From JAGQYP01 sp041392305 (GTDB taxonomy: Bacteria > Bacteroidota > Bacteroidia > Flavobacteriales_D > Crocinitomicaceae), in assembly GCA_041392305.1 (NCBI GenBank), contig JAWKMJ010000006.1, forward strand, positions 62,001 through 126,000: a stretch of DNA of 64,000 nucleotides. The letters are read 5' to 3'. The position numbers were made by a program, and so were the translations under genes. Shown in pieces: positions 41,713-53,000 of the stretch (within the stretch, counting starts at the first letter, position 1; every line of letters starts with the position of its first letter). Below the pieces are notes generated by a model, which searched no databases, was not told where the DNA came from, and saw only the letters and a program-made list of their open reading frames with translations.

Positions 41713-44700
41713 ATGAAAAATACTATGAAGTTCACTTTTATTGCATACACACTTTTCTTTGCTTTACTATCACTTGCTCAAAGAGGAAAAGACGGAGATT
41801 ATACGGTTTCGTCATCTGGTGAAATTTTAAATACTTATACCTATTTAACTGCAGATGCTTCTTCAGGAAGTACAACCATTTCAGTTAATAGCGCTACACT
41901 GAACAATGCTTTTTTTGGTTCTAACTTACAGACTGGAGACCTGATTTTTATCCATCAATTGCAGGGGGCTTCAATGAAAATCGAAACTTTTCCGGTTACT
42001 TCATGGGGAGGTGATTGGACTGGTCCATTGGATACAACTTGGGGAGCAATTCAGGCACCTGATTATTTCAATTCAGGTTTGTATGAATTTGCAGAAGTAG
42101 CGTCAGTTTCAGGTTCAACAATCACATTGAATTGTGGGTTGAAACATAATTATACTCGAACAGGTCATGTTTCAGTTACTCGAGTTCCTAGAATCAACAA
42201 TCTTACGGTACCTAACGGGACTTCTATTACGGCTGCTGATTGGAATGGTAATTCTGGAGGATCCGTAATACTTGAAGTGGATAGCACATTAGACATACAA
42301 GCAGGTGGAGTGATTGAAGCCGATTTTAAAGGATTTAGAGGAGGCTTATTTGAGAACAATACCGCCGGAGGTGGTGTGGGGTATTATGGAGTAGGTTCTT
42401 ATGGGACATTTACAACCAATCGTGCTGGTCGAAAGGGAGAAGGTGCCGGAGGTTACATCACGGAATATAGTGCCTATTATTCCGAATATGCCAAAGGAGC
42501 GCCCGGAAACGGTGGAGGGGGTGGTAACGGTCACAACTCTGGAGGAGGAGGTGGAGCCAATGCTGGTTTAGGACTTTATTATTCCGGAAAAGGCGTTCCC
42601 AATCCAACTTATAGTACAAATTGGAATTTAGAATATCCTGGTTTTTCTGGAAATCCTTCAATAGGAGGAGGGAGAGGAGGATATTCTTCTTCAGGGAGTG
42701 GACAAAATCCGGCAACTACGGCTCCAGGAAATACTGCTTGGGGAAGTGATAATCGAAGAATTGAAGGTGGTTTTGGTGGACATACACTTGATTACTCCTC
42801 CGGACGCGCTTGGTTTGGAGGTGGCGGTGGAGCCGGAGATGGAAATGATGGAGAAGGTGGAGACGGTGGAAATGGTGGAGGAATGGTCTACATTATGGCT
42901 TATGGCAACTTCACTGGTTCTGGACTTGTCTCTGCTAATGGAGAAGATGGGGAGGATTCACAAGGACCACCTCCAGGATTTAGCAGCATTTCAGGAGATG
43001 ACGGTGCTGGAGGAGCAGGTGCCGGTGGTGTAGTTTTGATTAATTCAATTGCCAATGTGCCAAATACATTAACCATTTCAGTTGATGGTGGAATTGGAGG
43101 AGACAATCATATTCTTTTTGGATCCGGTGCGGGCGGAAATAATTTTGGAGCCGGACCTGGAGGAGGTGGAGGCGGAGGTTATGTAGCTACTTCTGCAGGT
43201 TCACCGACTATTTCTGCATCAGGTGGCGCAAATGGGATCACCACTGCCAAACCTTTTGATACAGAGTTTCCTCCGAATGGAGCAACTTCAGGTAATATTG
43301 GAATCACGGGAGGAAGTTTAACGCCTTTTGAAATTTTGATAGCCGATGACACTATTTGTGGTGGAGGAAATGTAACCTTAACCGCTACTATTTTGGGATC
43401 ACTTCCTACGGGTGCAACTCAACTTACCTGGTGGGATGCGCAATATGGAGGGACAGTTCTTGGGAATGGAAATTCCTTGACATTGAATGGGTTGGTGTCG
43501 AATACAACAGTTTATGTTGGTACTTGTCCGGGTACATTCAGAAAAGAGGTAAATATTCTTGTTTCTCCGCCGATAGTAATTTCAGGCACCGCTACTGTAA
43601 ATAATACGGCATGTAATGGCACATCAGGGTCTATAACTGGTTTAAGTGCAACAGGAGGCTCTGGAGTTCTGGTTTATGATTGGAACGGAACAGTTACAGC
43701 TGGAACCGATCTATTGAATGCAAGTCCTGGTAGTTACACGCTCACTGTTACTGATGATAATGGATGTACAGCAAATAGTGGCCCCTATACGATTAGTTCA
43801 ATATCTGGCCCGGCAATTGATTCATTGAATTATGTGTTAACTCCGGAGTCATGTGCCTCAGGAGATGGATCAATCACAGGAATTACAGCAACGGGATCGA
43901 TGCCTTTAATCTATACATGGAATACAACGGTTTATCCTGGTTCAGATATTAATGATGCAACTTCAGGGGTCTATTGGTTGTATGTTGAAGATGTAAATGG
44001 ATGTGTAGATTCTACCGGACCTTACAATATGACTCAAGTTGCTGGACCAGTTATAGATTCCTTGAACTATTCCATCACGAATAGTGCTTGTACAGGAAAT
44101 ACAGGTACAGTGACTGGAATTACTGCTACTGGAGTAGCGACTCTTAGTTATGCATGGAATGGAGTGGCAACTGCAGGACCGGATTTATCAAATGCAGCGG
44201 TGGGTAGTTATACTCTGGTAGTTACCGATGGGAATGGATGCAAAGATAGTACAGGAGTTTACTTTGTAGGTCAGCAAAACCCACCTGTTATTGATTCTAT
44301 TAACTATGTGCTAGACCCTACCTCTTGTGATGCGAATGACGGAGGAATATCCGGAATCACGGTTACAGGAAATAGCCCTTTTACTTTTGAGTGGAATGGT
44401 AACCCGAATCCAAGTGCTGATATTACTGGACTAGGAATAGGTAATTATATGCTTGTTGTTACCGATATAAATGGATGTAAAGACAGCACAGGGATTTATG
44501 TGATTGATACTGAAGCCTTACCGGTAATAGATAGTTTGAACTATTCCATCGTAAATACTTCTTGTGATACAGATGATGGGCAAATATCAGGAATTACTGT
44601 TTCTGGAGCTTCTCCCTTTGTATTTGAATGGAATGGTGTTCCTTCAGGGAATACGGATGCAACAGGCTTAGGAGTGGGTTCTTATACTTTGGTAGTTACC

Positions 44701-46203
44701 GATGATAATGGTTGTGTCGATAGTACTGGAGTGTACATGATTGGACAGCAAAACCCACCTGTAATTGACTCTTTAAGTTATACGATTACAGAGCGATCAT
44801 GTATCTCTGATGATGCAACAATATCCGGTATTTCAGTTAGTGGAAACAGTCCATTTCAGTATTTTTGGAATGGAGTATCCAGTGCGACAGCAGATGCGTC
44901 CAATCTAGGTTTAGGTAATTTCACTTTGGTGGTTGTTGATGCCAATGGATGTTCTGATTCAACAGGAGTTTACAGTGTAACTCAGGCTCCAGATCCGCAA
45001 TTGGATAGCTCTAATATAGTGATTACACCTTCAGATTGTGGGGCGAGTACAGGAGCTGTAGCAGGAATCACATCAACAGGGACAGCTCCTTTCCAATATT
45101 TCTGGGATGGAGTTGCTGGGAATGCAAATCAAACTGGGTTGGCACCTGGTTTACATGTAGTGGTTGTCGTAGATGCTAATGGATGTGATGATACCTTAAC
45201 AGGAATTAATGTTGGCACCTTAAACGGACCGATTATCGATGCTTCAGGTTTGAGTACTGAAGATGATCACTGTTCTCAAGGGAGTGGATCAATCTCAGGG
45301 ATTACTGTCTCAGCAGGAACACCAGGATATACCTATCTATGGACAGGAGGTGGGACTTCCTTGGATGTCTCCGGATTGGATTCAGGAAGTTACCAGTTAA
45401 CGGTTACTGATGCAGCAGGTTGTACCGCATTTTACGGTCCGATTTCGATTTCAAATGTGCCTGGCCCAACTATCATTGAAACGAGCTTGGCGATTACGGA
45501 TGATTTTTGCAATCTTGGAAATGGGATCATCACAGGTTTAACTGCAAATGGAGCTTCACCTTTTACCTATAGTTGGTCAAATGGGGCGAATACTTTAGCT
45601 CTATTAGGGGTCAATTCAGGAGTTTATACTTTAACAGTAACGGATGCCTTTGGCTGTAGTGCCATCTCATCTAATATTACAGTTGGAAATTCTAATCCAA
45701 ATCCAATTGATTTCACTTGGACTCCAAATCCTGTAACCGTTACGAATCCAAACGTTACATTTACAGGGAATGTAGTTGATCCATATCTGTCGAGTTCCTG
45801 GGATTTCAATAGTTTTGGAACTGACACAGGAATGGTTGTGTCAACAGTAATGGATGTGATTGGGAATTACACAGTGACACTTGTTGTAGAGTTTTCTCCT
45901 GGTTGTTCAGATACAGTTTCTCATATTGTTACGGTAACAGGAGATTTGATTATTCCAAATGTGATCACTCCGAATGGAGACGGAATGAATGAGAATTTTA
46001 CAATTGAAGGCTTATTGCCGAATACCAAAGTAACTATTTTGAACAGATGGGGTAATTTAATTTACGAATCTGATAATTACGATAATCAGTGGGATGGAAC
46101 AGATATGGGAGGATTAAAAGTTTCTGATGGGGAGTATTTTTATGTAATAATTACACCTCAAGATGAAACCTATCAGGGAAATGTGCGTATTTTAACAAAG
46201 TAA
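41713..46203 (+). CDS. Giant T9SS type B adhesin with a glycine-rich domain and SprB-type repeats
   Basis: From the ATG at 41713 (KNTMKFTFIAYTLFFALLSL) the protein has about 1,496 residues; a start at 41647 would add a non-signal tail. A beta-rich region follows the signal peptide. A stretch rich in GGGG, GGAGDG and similar turns is encoded at about 42240-43230. About ten tandem modules of 70-75 residues lie at 43590-45690, with IDSLNY, SC...DGxISGIT, PFxFEWNG, LGxGxYTLVVTDxNGC and DSTGVY blocks, resembling SprB/adhesin repeats. One PKD-like domain precedes the C-terminal CHU_C domain (IPNVITPNGDGMNENF, LNRWGNLIYES, GNVRILTK). Surface display through the T9SS is likely; ligand unknown. Confidence 0.9.
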   Translation: MKNTMKFTFIAYTLFFALLSLAQRGKDGDYTVSSSGEILNTYTYLTADASSGSTTISVNSATLNNAFFGSNLQTGDLIFIHQLQGASMKIETFPVTSWGGDWTGPLDTTWGAIQAPDYFNSGLYEFAEVASVSGSTITLNCGLKHNYTRTGHVSVTRVPRINNLTVPNGTSITAADWNGNSGGSVILEVDSTLDIQAGGVIEADFKGFRGGLFENNTAGGGVGYYGVGSYGTFTTNRAGRKGEGAGGYITEYSAYYSEYAKGAPGNGGGGGNGHNSGGGGGANAGLGLYYSGKGVPNPTYSTNWNLEYPGFSGNPSIGGGRGGYSSSGSGQNPATTAPGNTAWGSDNRRIEGGFGGHTLDYSSGRAWFGGGGGAGDGNDGEGGDGGNGGGMVYIMAYGNFTGSGLVSANGEDGEDSQGPPPGFSSISGDDGAGGAGAGGVVLINSIANVPNTLTISVDGGIGGDNHILFGSGAGGNNFGAGPGGGGGGGYVATSAGSPTISASGGANGITTAKPFDTEFPPNGATSGNIGITGGSLTPFEILIADDTICGGGNVTLTATILGSLPTGATQLTWWDAQYGGTVLGNGNSLTLNGLVSNTTVYVGTCPGTFRKEVNILVSPPIVISGTATVNNTACNGTSGSITGLSATGGSGVLVYDWNGTVTAGTDLLNASPGSYTLTVTDDNGCTANSGPYTISSISGPAIDSLNYVLTPESCASGDGSITGITATGSMPLIYTWNTTVYPGSDINDATSGVYWLYVEDVNGCVDSTGPYNMTQVAGPVIDSLNYSITNSACTGNTGTVTGITATGVATLSYAWNGVATAGPDLSNAAVGSYTLVVTDGNGCKDSTGVYFVGQQNPPVIDSINYVLDPTSCDANDGGISGITVTGNSPFTFEWNGNPNPSADITGLGIGNYMLVVTDINGCKDSTGIYVIDTEALPVIDSLNYSIVNTSCDTDDGQISGITVSGASPFVFEWNGVPSGNTDATGLGVGSYTLVVTDDNGCVDSTGVYMIGQQNPPVIDSLSYTITERSCISDDATISGISVSGNSPFQYFWNGVSSATADASNLGLGNFTLVVVDANGCSDSTGVYSVTQAPDPQLDSSNIVITPSDCGASTGAVAGITSTGTAPFQYFWDGVAGNANQTGLAPGLHVVVVVDANGCDDTLTGINVGTLNGPIIDASGLSTEDDHCSQGSGSISGITVSAGTPGYTYLWTGGGTSLDVSGLDSGSYQLTVTDAAGCTAFYGPISISNVPGPTIIETSLAITDDFCNLGNGIITGLTANGASPFTYSWSNGANTLALLGVNSGVYTLTVTDAFGCSAISSNITVGNSNPNPIDFTWTPNPVTVTNPNVTFTGNVVDPYLSSSWDFNSFGTDTGMVVSTVMDVIGNYTVTLVVEFSPGCSDTVSHIVTVTGDLIIPNVITPNGDGMNENFTIEGLLPNTKVTILNRWGNLIYESDNYDNQWDGTDMGGLKVSDGEYFYVIITPQDETYQGNVRILTK

Positions 46204-46296
46204 ATGTTTTTTATCATTGTAAAAATTATCGACAAAAACGTGTTTTTTATCGAGAAAAAGTATAAATTAGTCGCTTAGAAATCGATTTCAATTTTG

Positions 46297-46878
46297 ATGG
46301 TTGAATACCCAAATAGAATTGTAGAGCTCTGTAATTCAAGCTATCAGAAGATTTACGGAGATTATAACTCTAAATCTGAGAAGAAAATTGTTGTCTCGCA
46401 TTTTGGCGAGTTCTCTCAAGATTTAGTTAATTCCATTTCCAATGGGGTCGAAGAAACTATGTTCGAAGCCGGCGATAAGAAAGGCACAATCAAAAGAATG
46501 TTCAGTATCCTCGTAGAAGGACTTCAAAACGTAAGAATTCACGGAGAAAAAGATGGTGACGGAAATCAAATTTCTTTCTTGATTATTGCTTCTGATGAAA
46601 ATGAATACCTTGTAACAATTGCAAACTTGGTTAGAAATGAAGTTGTTGAAAACTTGATCCACCGGGTAGATGAATTGAATGCCATGGATGAGTCGGAAGT
46701 GAAAACTTATTACATGGATACACTTACTAACGGTATCATGTCTCAAAAAGGAGGAGCAGGACTTGGTTTCATTACAATGGCGATGAAATCAAAGAATAAA
46801 CTAAATTACATTCCTGAACGAGTGAGTGAGGATCTTACTTGTTTTGCTCTTGAAGTCAAAATCGAGAGAAAAAAATAA
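46297..46878 (+). CDS. SiaB-like (DUF6272) protein kinase
   Basis: The protein of about 193 residues shows a degenerate HATPase arrangement: FSILVEGLQNVRIHGEKDGD with the N-box-like Asn, FLIIASDENEYLVTIANLV, and GGAGLGFITMAMKS in place of a G-box. This layout is seen in the SiaB family kinases, which phosphorylate an anti-sigma-antagonist-like partner in SiaABC-type signalling. No SiaA or SiaC partner is in the window. Start ATG 46297. It stands alone between two adhesin regions. Confidence 0.65.
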   Translation: MVEYPNRIVELCNSSYQKIYGDYNSKSEKKIVVSHFGEFSQDLVNSISNGVEETMFEAGDKKGTIKRMFSILVEGLQNVRIHGEKDGDGNQISFLIIASDENEYLVTIANLVRNEVVENLIHRVDELNAMDESEVKTYYMDTLTNGIMSQKGGAGLGFITMAMKSKNKLNYIPERVSEDLTCFALEVKIERKK

Positions 46879-46892
46879 AATCTCTTAACTTT

Positions 46893-47339
46893 TTATTGAA
46901 TTAGACCAAACTGCTTGAAATGGTGGGTGTAGTGCTTTTGATGTAATTTGCACCAGAGATCATAATTTAGGTCACCATATATGGGGTGTATCGCACTATA
47001 GTTGGATTCATGGTGATGTGTGAAAAACTCTTCTAACTCTAGATTGTGCGCATTAATCAAATCATCAAGCTGTGATTGACTCAAATCGGGTTTTTGAAAA
47101 TAGTCGACTTTATATCCTTTAGGCATTTCCTTTTTCGAATTAAGAAATCCAATATAAAGAGGAAGTTTATCTTCGGGAGTCAGGATTTCAAGAGAGGTCT
47201 TGTGGTTTGATATTTTCAGCGTATCCTGCATGTGAACCACCATTTCTTTCGGACTCATTTCTCCCCAAAGGGGGGTGGTATGAACCTGTAAGTTATTCAA
47301 AACCGCTTGTATCTGATTCAAATTAAATTCAATAAACAT
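46893..47339 (-). CDS. DUF1569 / DinB-like protein
   Basis: The 148-residue product resembles DUF1569 and the DinB-like four-helix family: PLWGEMSPKEMVVHMQDTLK near the N-terminus and HPIYGDLNYDLWCKLHQKHY, THHFKQFGL at the C-terminus. Several histidines (HM, HH, HQKHYTHH) could bind a metal. Function unknown. It starts three bases after the stop of the minus-strand giant adhesin. Confidence 0.75.
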   Translation of the reverse strand: MFIEFNLNQIQAVLNNLQVHTTPLWGEMSPKEMVVHMQDTLKISNHKTSLEILTPEDKLPLYIGFLNSKKEMPKGYKVDYFQKPDLSQSQLDDLINAHNLELEEFFTHHHESNYSAIHPIYGDLNYDLWCKLHQKHYTHHFKQFGLIQ

Positions 47340-47342
47340 AAT

Positions 47343-50003
47343 CTATTTTAATAAAGTAACATGACCATACAATTCATTGATAACCACTTCTCCCTTAATT
47401 GCATAGCGTATTTTCCAAACATAAACTCCATCTGGGGACTTTTTTCCTTTGTAGGTTCCGTCCCATCCTTCACCCAATGTTTTAGATTGATAGACCATTT
47501 CCCCCCAGCGATTAAAGATCATAAACTCATAGATATTCGGATTAATATTATTCATATAAGGCATGAAAACATCATTTAATCCATCTCCATCAGGAATAAA
47601 TGCATTCGGTACAAATATTCCAAGTTGATCTTTGATAAGTATGGAGTCGCATATTTCAGCAGTACAACCATCTACACTTGTTACGTATAAACAGACTTGG
47701 ATGGAAGAATCTATTGGGAAACGTGAAGTAGGTAAGGTCGTGTTTTCGGCATAAATTGAATCTAATCCTCCAATTACCCAAAGGTAGTCGACTGCGTTTA
47801 TTGAAGCATCTATCAATGTAAGTTCGAAATCATAAACAGATGGAGGATTGGGGTTGAAAGTCATTCCCGGAATAGGATTTGGATTGACGCATATTCCATT
47901 TGTGAATGTTGTATCGAACGGACATCCATTAATCGTTTCAAAAGAAAGAGAAATATCATAGCACCCGGCAACATCAAAAATGGCAGACATAGAATCGCAA
48001 GATTGGGAAAGAATAGTTCCTCCATTTGGTAGCTGCCATAAACAATCTGTTCCTATCAAATTAGAAGGGAAAGAATTTACAAAGTCAACAGGTAAAGGTT
48101 CGCAGCCAATAGTGTCTGAAGCAACTAATGGAACAACTGGGTTCTCATGTAGTAAAACCGTGACAGAATCAACTGCTATATCTCCGCATTCATCAGTTAC
48201 TGTGATAACAAAAGTAGTGTCCTGCTGAATATGGAAATCAATATAAGAAATGGTATCTCCATTATCCCATAAATAAGTGTAATCCTGAAAATAATCATTT
48301 GTATTTGCTCCTACCTGATGCAATTCACCCAAGCATAAAGTGTCTGCACCATACATGTCTAAAACCAACCCAGGGGCAATGAGTACTTCAGAAGTATCTG
48401 AACTCGCTACACAACCATTTGTGTCCGAAACACTTGCAAAAAATAGGGAGTCTAGGGTTGGGAAGCTGTAGAATTCAAAAGATCCATATCCAGTATTGTT
48501 CCAATTAATTGTGTAGCCTTGTGTTCCTCCGGTAACCGTTGCACTCATAAAAACAGAATCTCCTGCACAAATACTAGCACCGGGTTCAATGTAAACAGAA
48601 AGCGGTTGAGGAGAAGCAACATAAATGTTTATTGAATCTCCTAAACACCCATTGGCATCGTAAGCAAATACCCAATAGGAGTCGGAACATAATGCATTGA
48701 AATTATTATTGGCCTGAGGCGGGTTGGAACCTATTGAATAACTTACAGCAAGATTTGAGTAGACTGTTATTTCTCCGTCACAATTGTAGCTGCAAGATTG
48801 CATTTCGGCAAGGGTAGAGTCAATTACTGCTAAAGGAGGATCTTCCAATTCGAAATTGAGACTGTCCAACATACATCCGTTGTCATCGAATACATATAAA
48901 CTATAGACACCTGCACATACTTGTGTTGCTATATTAGAAGTACTATCTCCAATAGCCCCAGACCAAGCATAAACATAATCAGAAGAAATTATTCCTCCTT
49001 GCACGGAGACAGCTACTGTTCCATCGCAATCCCCTTGACATGTGGGTATAGAGGTTAGATCAAAGGTATCAAAGTACATAGAATCTGGTTGATCTATAAC
49101 AATAGTATTTGTTCCCAAGCACCCGTTAATATCCTGAACAAAGACATCATAATTGCCGGCGAATAAGTTAGTGTATAGGTTATTTACACTAAAAGTAGAG
49201 CCTGAATCTATTGAAATAAGATAGGATCCTGTTCCTCCTGTAGCGCTTATTTCGATCTGACCTTGTGGAATGCCATAACACAATAGATCCGTAACAATTC
49301 CCACAGGTAAGATTTCAGCTGGTTCGGTAAATGTAACGTCGATTTGAGTGGCGCAATTGTTTCCATCTCTGATAAATACGGTAATGGTTCCTGCGCACAT
49401 TCCGGTGATCGTTGTTAAAGGACTGAAATTGATATTGTCTAAACTATATTCATAAACCCCAGTTCCTCCAATTACATTAATTCCAACTTCACCATTGCAA
49501 GAGTCTTTACAAGTAGGATTGCTCAGGCTGATATTTGTAATAACTGGGTCTGAAGTGTACTGAACTGTAAGATTTTCAATGTAAGTACAATTATTCTGAT
49601 CAATAATTTCAGCCGGATAGGTACCGGCATTTAAATTCTGGAACAAACCATTTGCTTGGAAATTTGCACTATCTATTGTAAAAGTGTAGGTTCCCGTTCC
49701 ACCACTTCCAATTAAATCAATTTGGCCATTTGGAGGAGAGCAAGCAGAACTAGTGATCGTGCTTGAAAAATCCAGTGCAGTTGGTTCGGTTAAAACTATT
49801 GTAGAGTCCCAAGTGCAGCCCAAACTATCGGAAACAGAAATTAAGTAATTTCCTGCATTCAAGTTTAGGAAATTTGGGTTATTACTTTGATTGACGCCAT
49901 TATCTATTGAATAATCGTAAGAAGGTGACCCTCCAGAAGCATTGAAAACGATGGATCCAGATTGATCTTCAAAACATGATAAGTGTGTAAGCAAAGTAGA
50001 GAC
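47343..50003 (-). CDS. Giant T9SS type B adhesin, C-terminal part after an in-frame stop
   Basis: This part is in the same frame as 50004-54284 and continues directly after the TAA at 50004-50006 (VSTLLTHLSCFEDQSGSI). It holds about eight SprB-type modules (SCSPPNGQIDLIGSGGTGTY, AGNYDVFVQDINGC and similar). Ig/PKD-like domains follow, then the CHU_C domain (FVPNAFIPDGDGLNDVF, FNRWGEMVYQS, GWDGTYKG, YGHVTLLK). If the stop is real, this part lacks a signal peptide and could not be exported; a TTG at 49994 is a poor start. It should be read with the upstream part as one protein of about 2,300 residues. Confidence 0.8.
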   Translation of the reverse strand, partial: VSTLLTHLSCFEDQSGSIVFNASGGSPSYDYSIDNGVNQSNNPNFLNLNAGNYLISVSDSLGCTWDSTIVLTEPTALDFSSTITSSACSPPNGQIDLIGSGGTGTYTFTIDSANFQANGLFQNLNAGTYPAEIIDQNNCTYIENLTVQYTSDPVITNISLSNPTCKDSCNGEVGINVIGGTGVYEYSLDNINFSPLTTITGMCAGTITVFIRDGNNCATQIDVTFTEPAEILPVGIVTDLLCYGIPQGQIEISATGGTGSYLISIDSGSTFSVNNLYTNLFAGNYDVFVQDINGCLGTNTIVIDQPDSMYFDTFDLTSIPTCQGDCDGTVAVSVQGGIISSDYVYAWSGAIGDSTSNIATQVCAGVYSLYVFDDNGCMLDSLNFELEDPPLAVIDSTLAEMQSCSYNCDGEITVYSNLAVSYSIGSNPPQANNNFNALCSDSYWVFAYDANGCLGDSINIYVASPQPLSVYIEPGASICAGDSVFMSATVTGGTQGYTINWNNTGYGSFEFYSFPTLDSLFFASVSDTNGCVASSDTSEVLIAPGLVLDMYGADTLCLGELHQVGANTNDYFQDYTYLWDNGDTISYIDFHIQQDTTFVITVTDECGDIAVDSVTVLLHENPVVPLVASDTIGCEPLPVDFVNSFPSNLIGTDCLWQLPNGGTILSQSCDSMSAIFDVAGCYDISLSFETINGCPFDTTFTNGICVNPNPIPGMTFNPNPPSVYDFELTLIDASINAVDYLWVIGGLDSIYAENTTLPTSRFPIDSSIQVCLYVTSVDGCTAEICDSILIKDQLGIFVPNAFIPDGDGLNDVFMPYMNNINPNIYEFMIFNRWGEMVYQSKTLGEGWDGTYKGKKSPDGVYVWKIRYAIKGEVVINELYGHVTLLK

Positions 50004-53000
50004 TTAAAGTTCTGTAGGTTGCGTGATAGTAATGGCATCTGAGTAAGTGCAGTTATTTGCATCTTTAACTGCGATATTATAGGTGTTAGCAGATAGTCCC
50101 CCAATAATTTGAGTCGATGAAAAAGTTGCCCCATTATCAAAGGAGAACTGATAGGGTTGTTCTCCTCCGAATCCTTGAATCGCAATTCCCCCCGATGCAT
50201 CTCCAAAACAATAAATGGGATTTGTGTTGATTAATGGTGCAAGCGTATCAGGTTCATAGATTACAAAGTTTTGTTGGATTACACACATACTATCATCCAT
50301 CAAGTAGCCGGTATATACTCCTGCACATAGATTTGGGATAGAGTCGACAGATACAAAATTGATGTTATCCACACTAAATTGATAGGGAGGTATCCCTCCG
50401 GCTAAACTATCAAAATGAATAATACCTTCGCAAACTCCATTACATAAAAGATCGGTGGTGAATAGATCCATTTCCAGTTCATCAGGTTCTTGAACTTCTA
50501 CTTGATCTGTAGCAATGCACCCATTAGCATCTTGAACTGCTACCGTATACCAATCTGCACATAAACTTGTAAATGTACTGTCATTCGTAAAAGCTCCAAC
50601 ATTCAGCGCATAGGTATATGGGCCGAGACCTCCTGATCCTTCAAGTATTACTTGACCAGTACATTGACCAAAGCAATCGACATCAATTATAGAAGCAGCA
50701 GTAATATCCAAAGTCAAATTATTGTCACTAACACCGACGTAAAGTGTGTCAATACAACCAGTTTGATCGGTAGCTTGAACGAGATAAACACCTGCGCCTA
50801 AGTTATTCAAAACTAGGCTAGTTGCATTCGTTGCGCTTTGTCCAGATGGGTTAACAAGAATATCAAAGGGGCCATTTTGTCCACCCAATACATTTACCTC
50901 AAAACCACCATTTCCATTTCCACACGTAGCTTGGAAGGTGTCTACCAAGTTCACTTCGAATTCTAACGGTTCGGTAACATCTATTTCCGTAGTGAATAAA
51001 CATCCATTGGCATCCGAAAGAACAATATCATATTCATCGGCACAAATGGGATTGAAGTTTGATATGACTCCAATAGTTCCACCATTGTCTATACTGTATT
51101 GATAAGGTGCAGTTCCACCGATTGCATTAATCTGAAGTCCACCATCACATGCACCGAAACATGAGGCTTCTGTAATTGTGAAATTTGCAAATAAGGAATC
51201 GGGTTGAGAAATGTTTAATCCTATATTTTTCAGACACCCATTATTGTCCTTAATGGTAACCTGGACGACCCCATTACAAATATTGTATAAAGTATCAAAT
51301 TGATTAAAAGTTGGTCCAAAGTTGATGAAATTGCTTGAAGACTGAAAAGGGGGAGTTCCACCAGTAACGTCTACATATATTTCCGCATTACATTCACCAT
51401 AACACAGTGCATCAGAAAATGTATGCGCAATTGTAATATCGGGAGGAGTGGATAAGGTTACATGTAGGGTGTCTGTACATCCATAAGCATCCGCAACCTC
51501 AATAATGTGGGCTCCTGCACCCACGTTCGGAAAGCTGTTGGAAGCTTGAGAACCTGTTCCATCCAAATTATAAGAGAAGGGAGCGGTTCCATTTGTGACA
51601 CCCACTTGCACTGTACCGTCATTCACACCAAAACATAAAATATTGGAGGCTCCGAATAAAAACGGATCTGGGCCATCAACATTATCCAAGATTACTTGAG
51701 TTGTGTCGCTGCAGCCATTTAAATCCGTAACAACCAGAGTGTATTGTCCGGAATCCAAACCAGTAAAATCTCCAGTTAAAGAATTCAAATTTAATTCTAC
51801 GATTTTATAATTGTATGTAGGAGTTCCGCCTATTGCGGAGATATAAATTGCACCATTTGAGCTATAACAAGCTTCATCTTCTGTACTATCTACGTTAATA
51901 ATCAAAGTAGCAGGTTCAAAAATAGTATCTTGTATCGAAGCTTGACATCCATTACTGTCTGACACCATAATAGAATAAAAACCATCACAAAGACCGGTGT
52001 ACAAAGAATTTGTCTGCGGTGCACCAGCGTTTAAAATGAAATTGTATGGAGAAGTGCCACCAATAGGGTTGATTTGTATTTCCCCATCGCAAGAACCAAA
52101 GCAAGAAACACTATCACTTAAAGTAGTTAAATATAGGCTATCTGGCTGAGTAATCGTGAAGTTCAAGGTGTCTGAACAGTCTGGTCCAAAGGTGGAAATT
52201 AATGTGTAATTGCCCGCGGATAAATTTGAAAAGAACGAGTTGGCCTGAAAATTAATTCCGTCCAAACTAAAAGCCGTAGCATAAGAATCAGTAATTCCAA
52301 CATAACCATTGGAACCGCCATAGCAAGTAACATCAGTAATGTTTAAAATCGGGTCGATTGCACAGCAAATGGCTGAACTCATGGGTTGGACTTCTACATT
52401 GACAAGAGTAGAATCCACACAAATAGATTGGCCAAGCAAAACGTAGGCAAAGTCATAAATTCCTGGAGCCACTAATTGTGGATTAAACACTGATCCGAAT
52501 AAGGCACCTGAAGTGTCAAGATCAACCCAAAAACCGCCAGGGTCAGAGCCAATCAATAGGGAGTTCAGATCAATGGTACTTGGATCGTCATTACATTGCT
52601 CAGTAGAATCACCAAAACCAATATTAATGACTTCATAACTATTAAAGATTAAAGTAGAAATTTCGCATACAGAATCCGGTAATGCTCCACCGCATTCTAA
52701 AAGTTTGCAAACCCTTAGTTCAACGGTATCGGTACCAGTTGCTCCAGGTGTTCGGTAATATGTGAGTAGCAAGCTATCACCAATGTATCCATCAATAGTA
52801 ATTGATCCAATTGGATTGGGATTGTAGAATGTTGTTTCAATATTGTAGTAGGGTCCGGGTAAACTATATTCTACATAAGAACTAGTTGAATCATTACAGA
52901 TGACAAAGGAAGTGGTATCTCCTCTATCAGTTTCTACAAACTGAGCAAAACCTGTAAAATAACCTGCAGCTCCGCGTACTCCTTGCACATTCAATAATGC

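Noticed and set aside
42458..43106. Several open frames on both strands over the glycine-rich part of the third adhesin
   Set aside because: They are by-products of GGN-rich codons in a clear single gene.
46204..46296. Terminator or regulatory RNA after the third adhesin
   Set aside because: There are T-rich stretches but no convincing stem with a U-tract.
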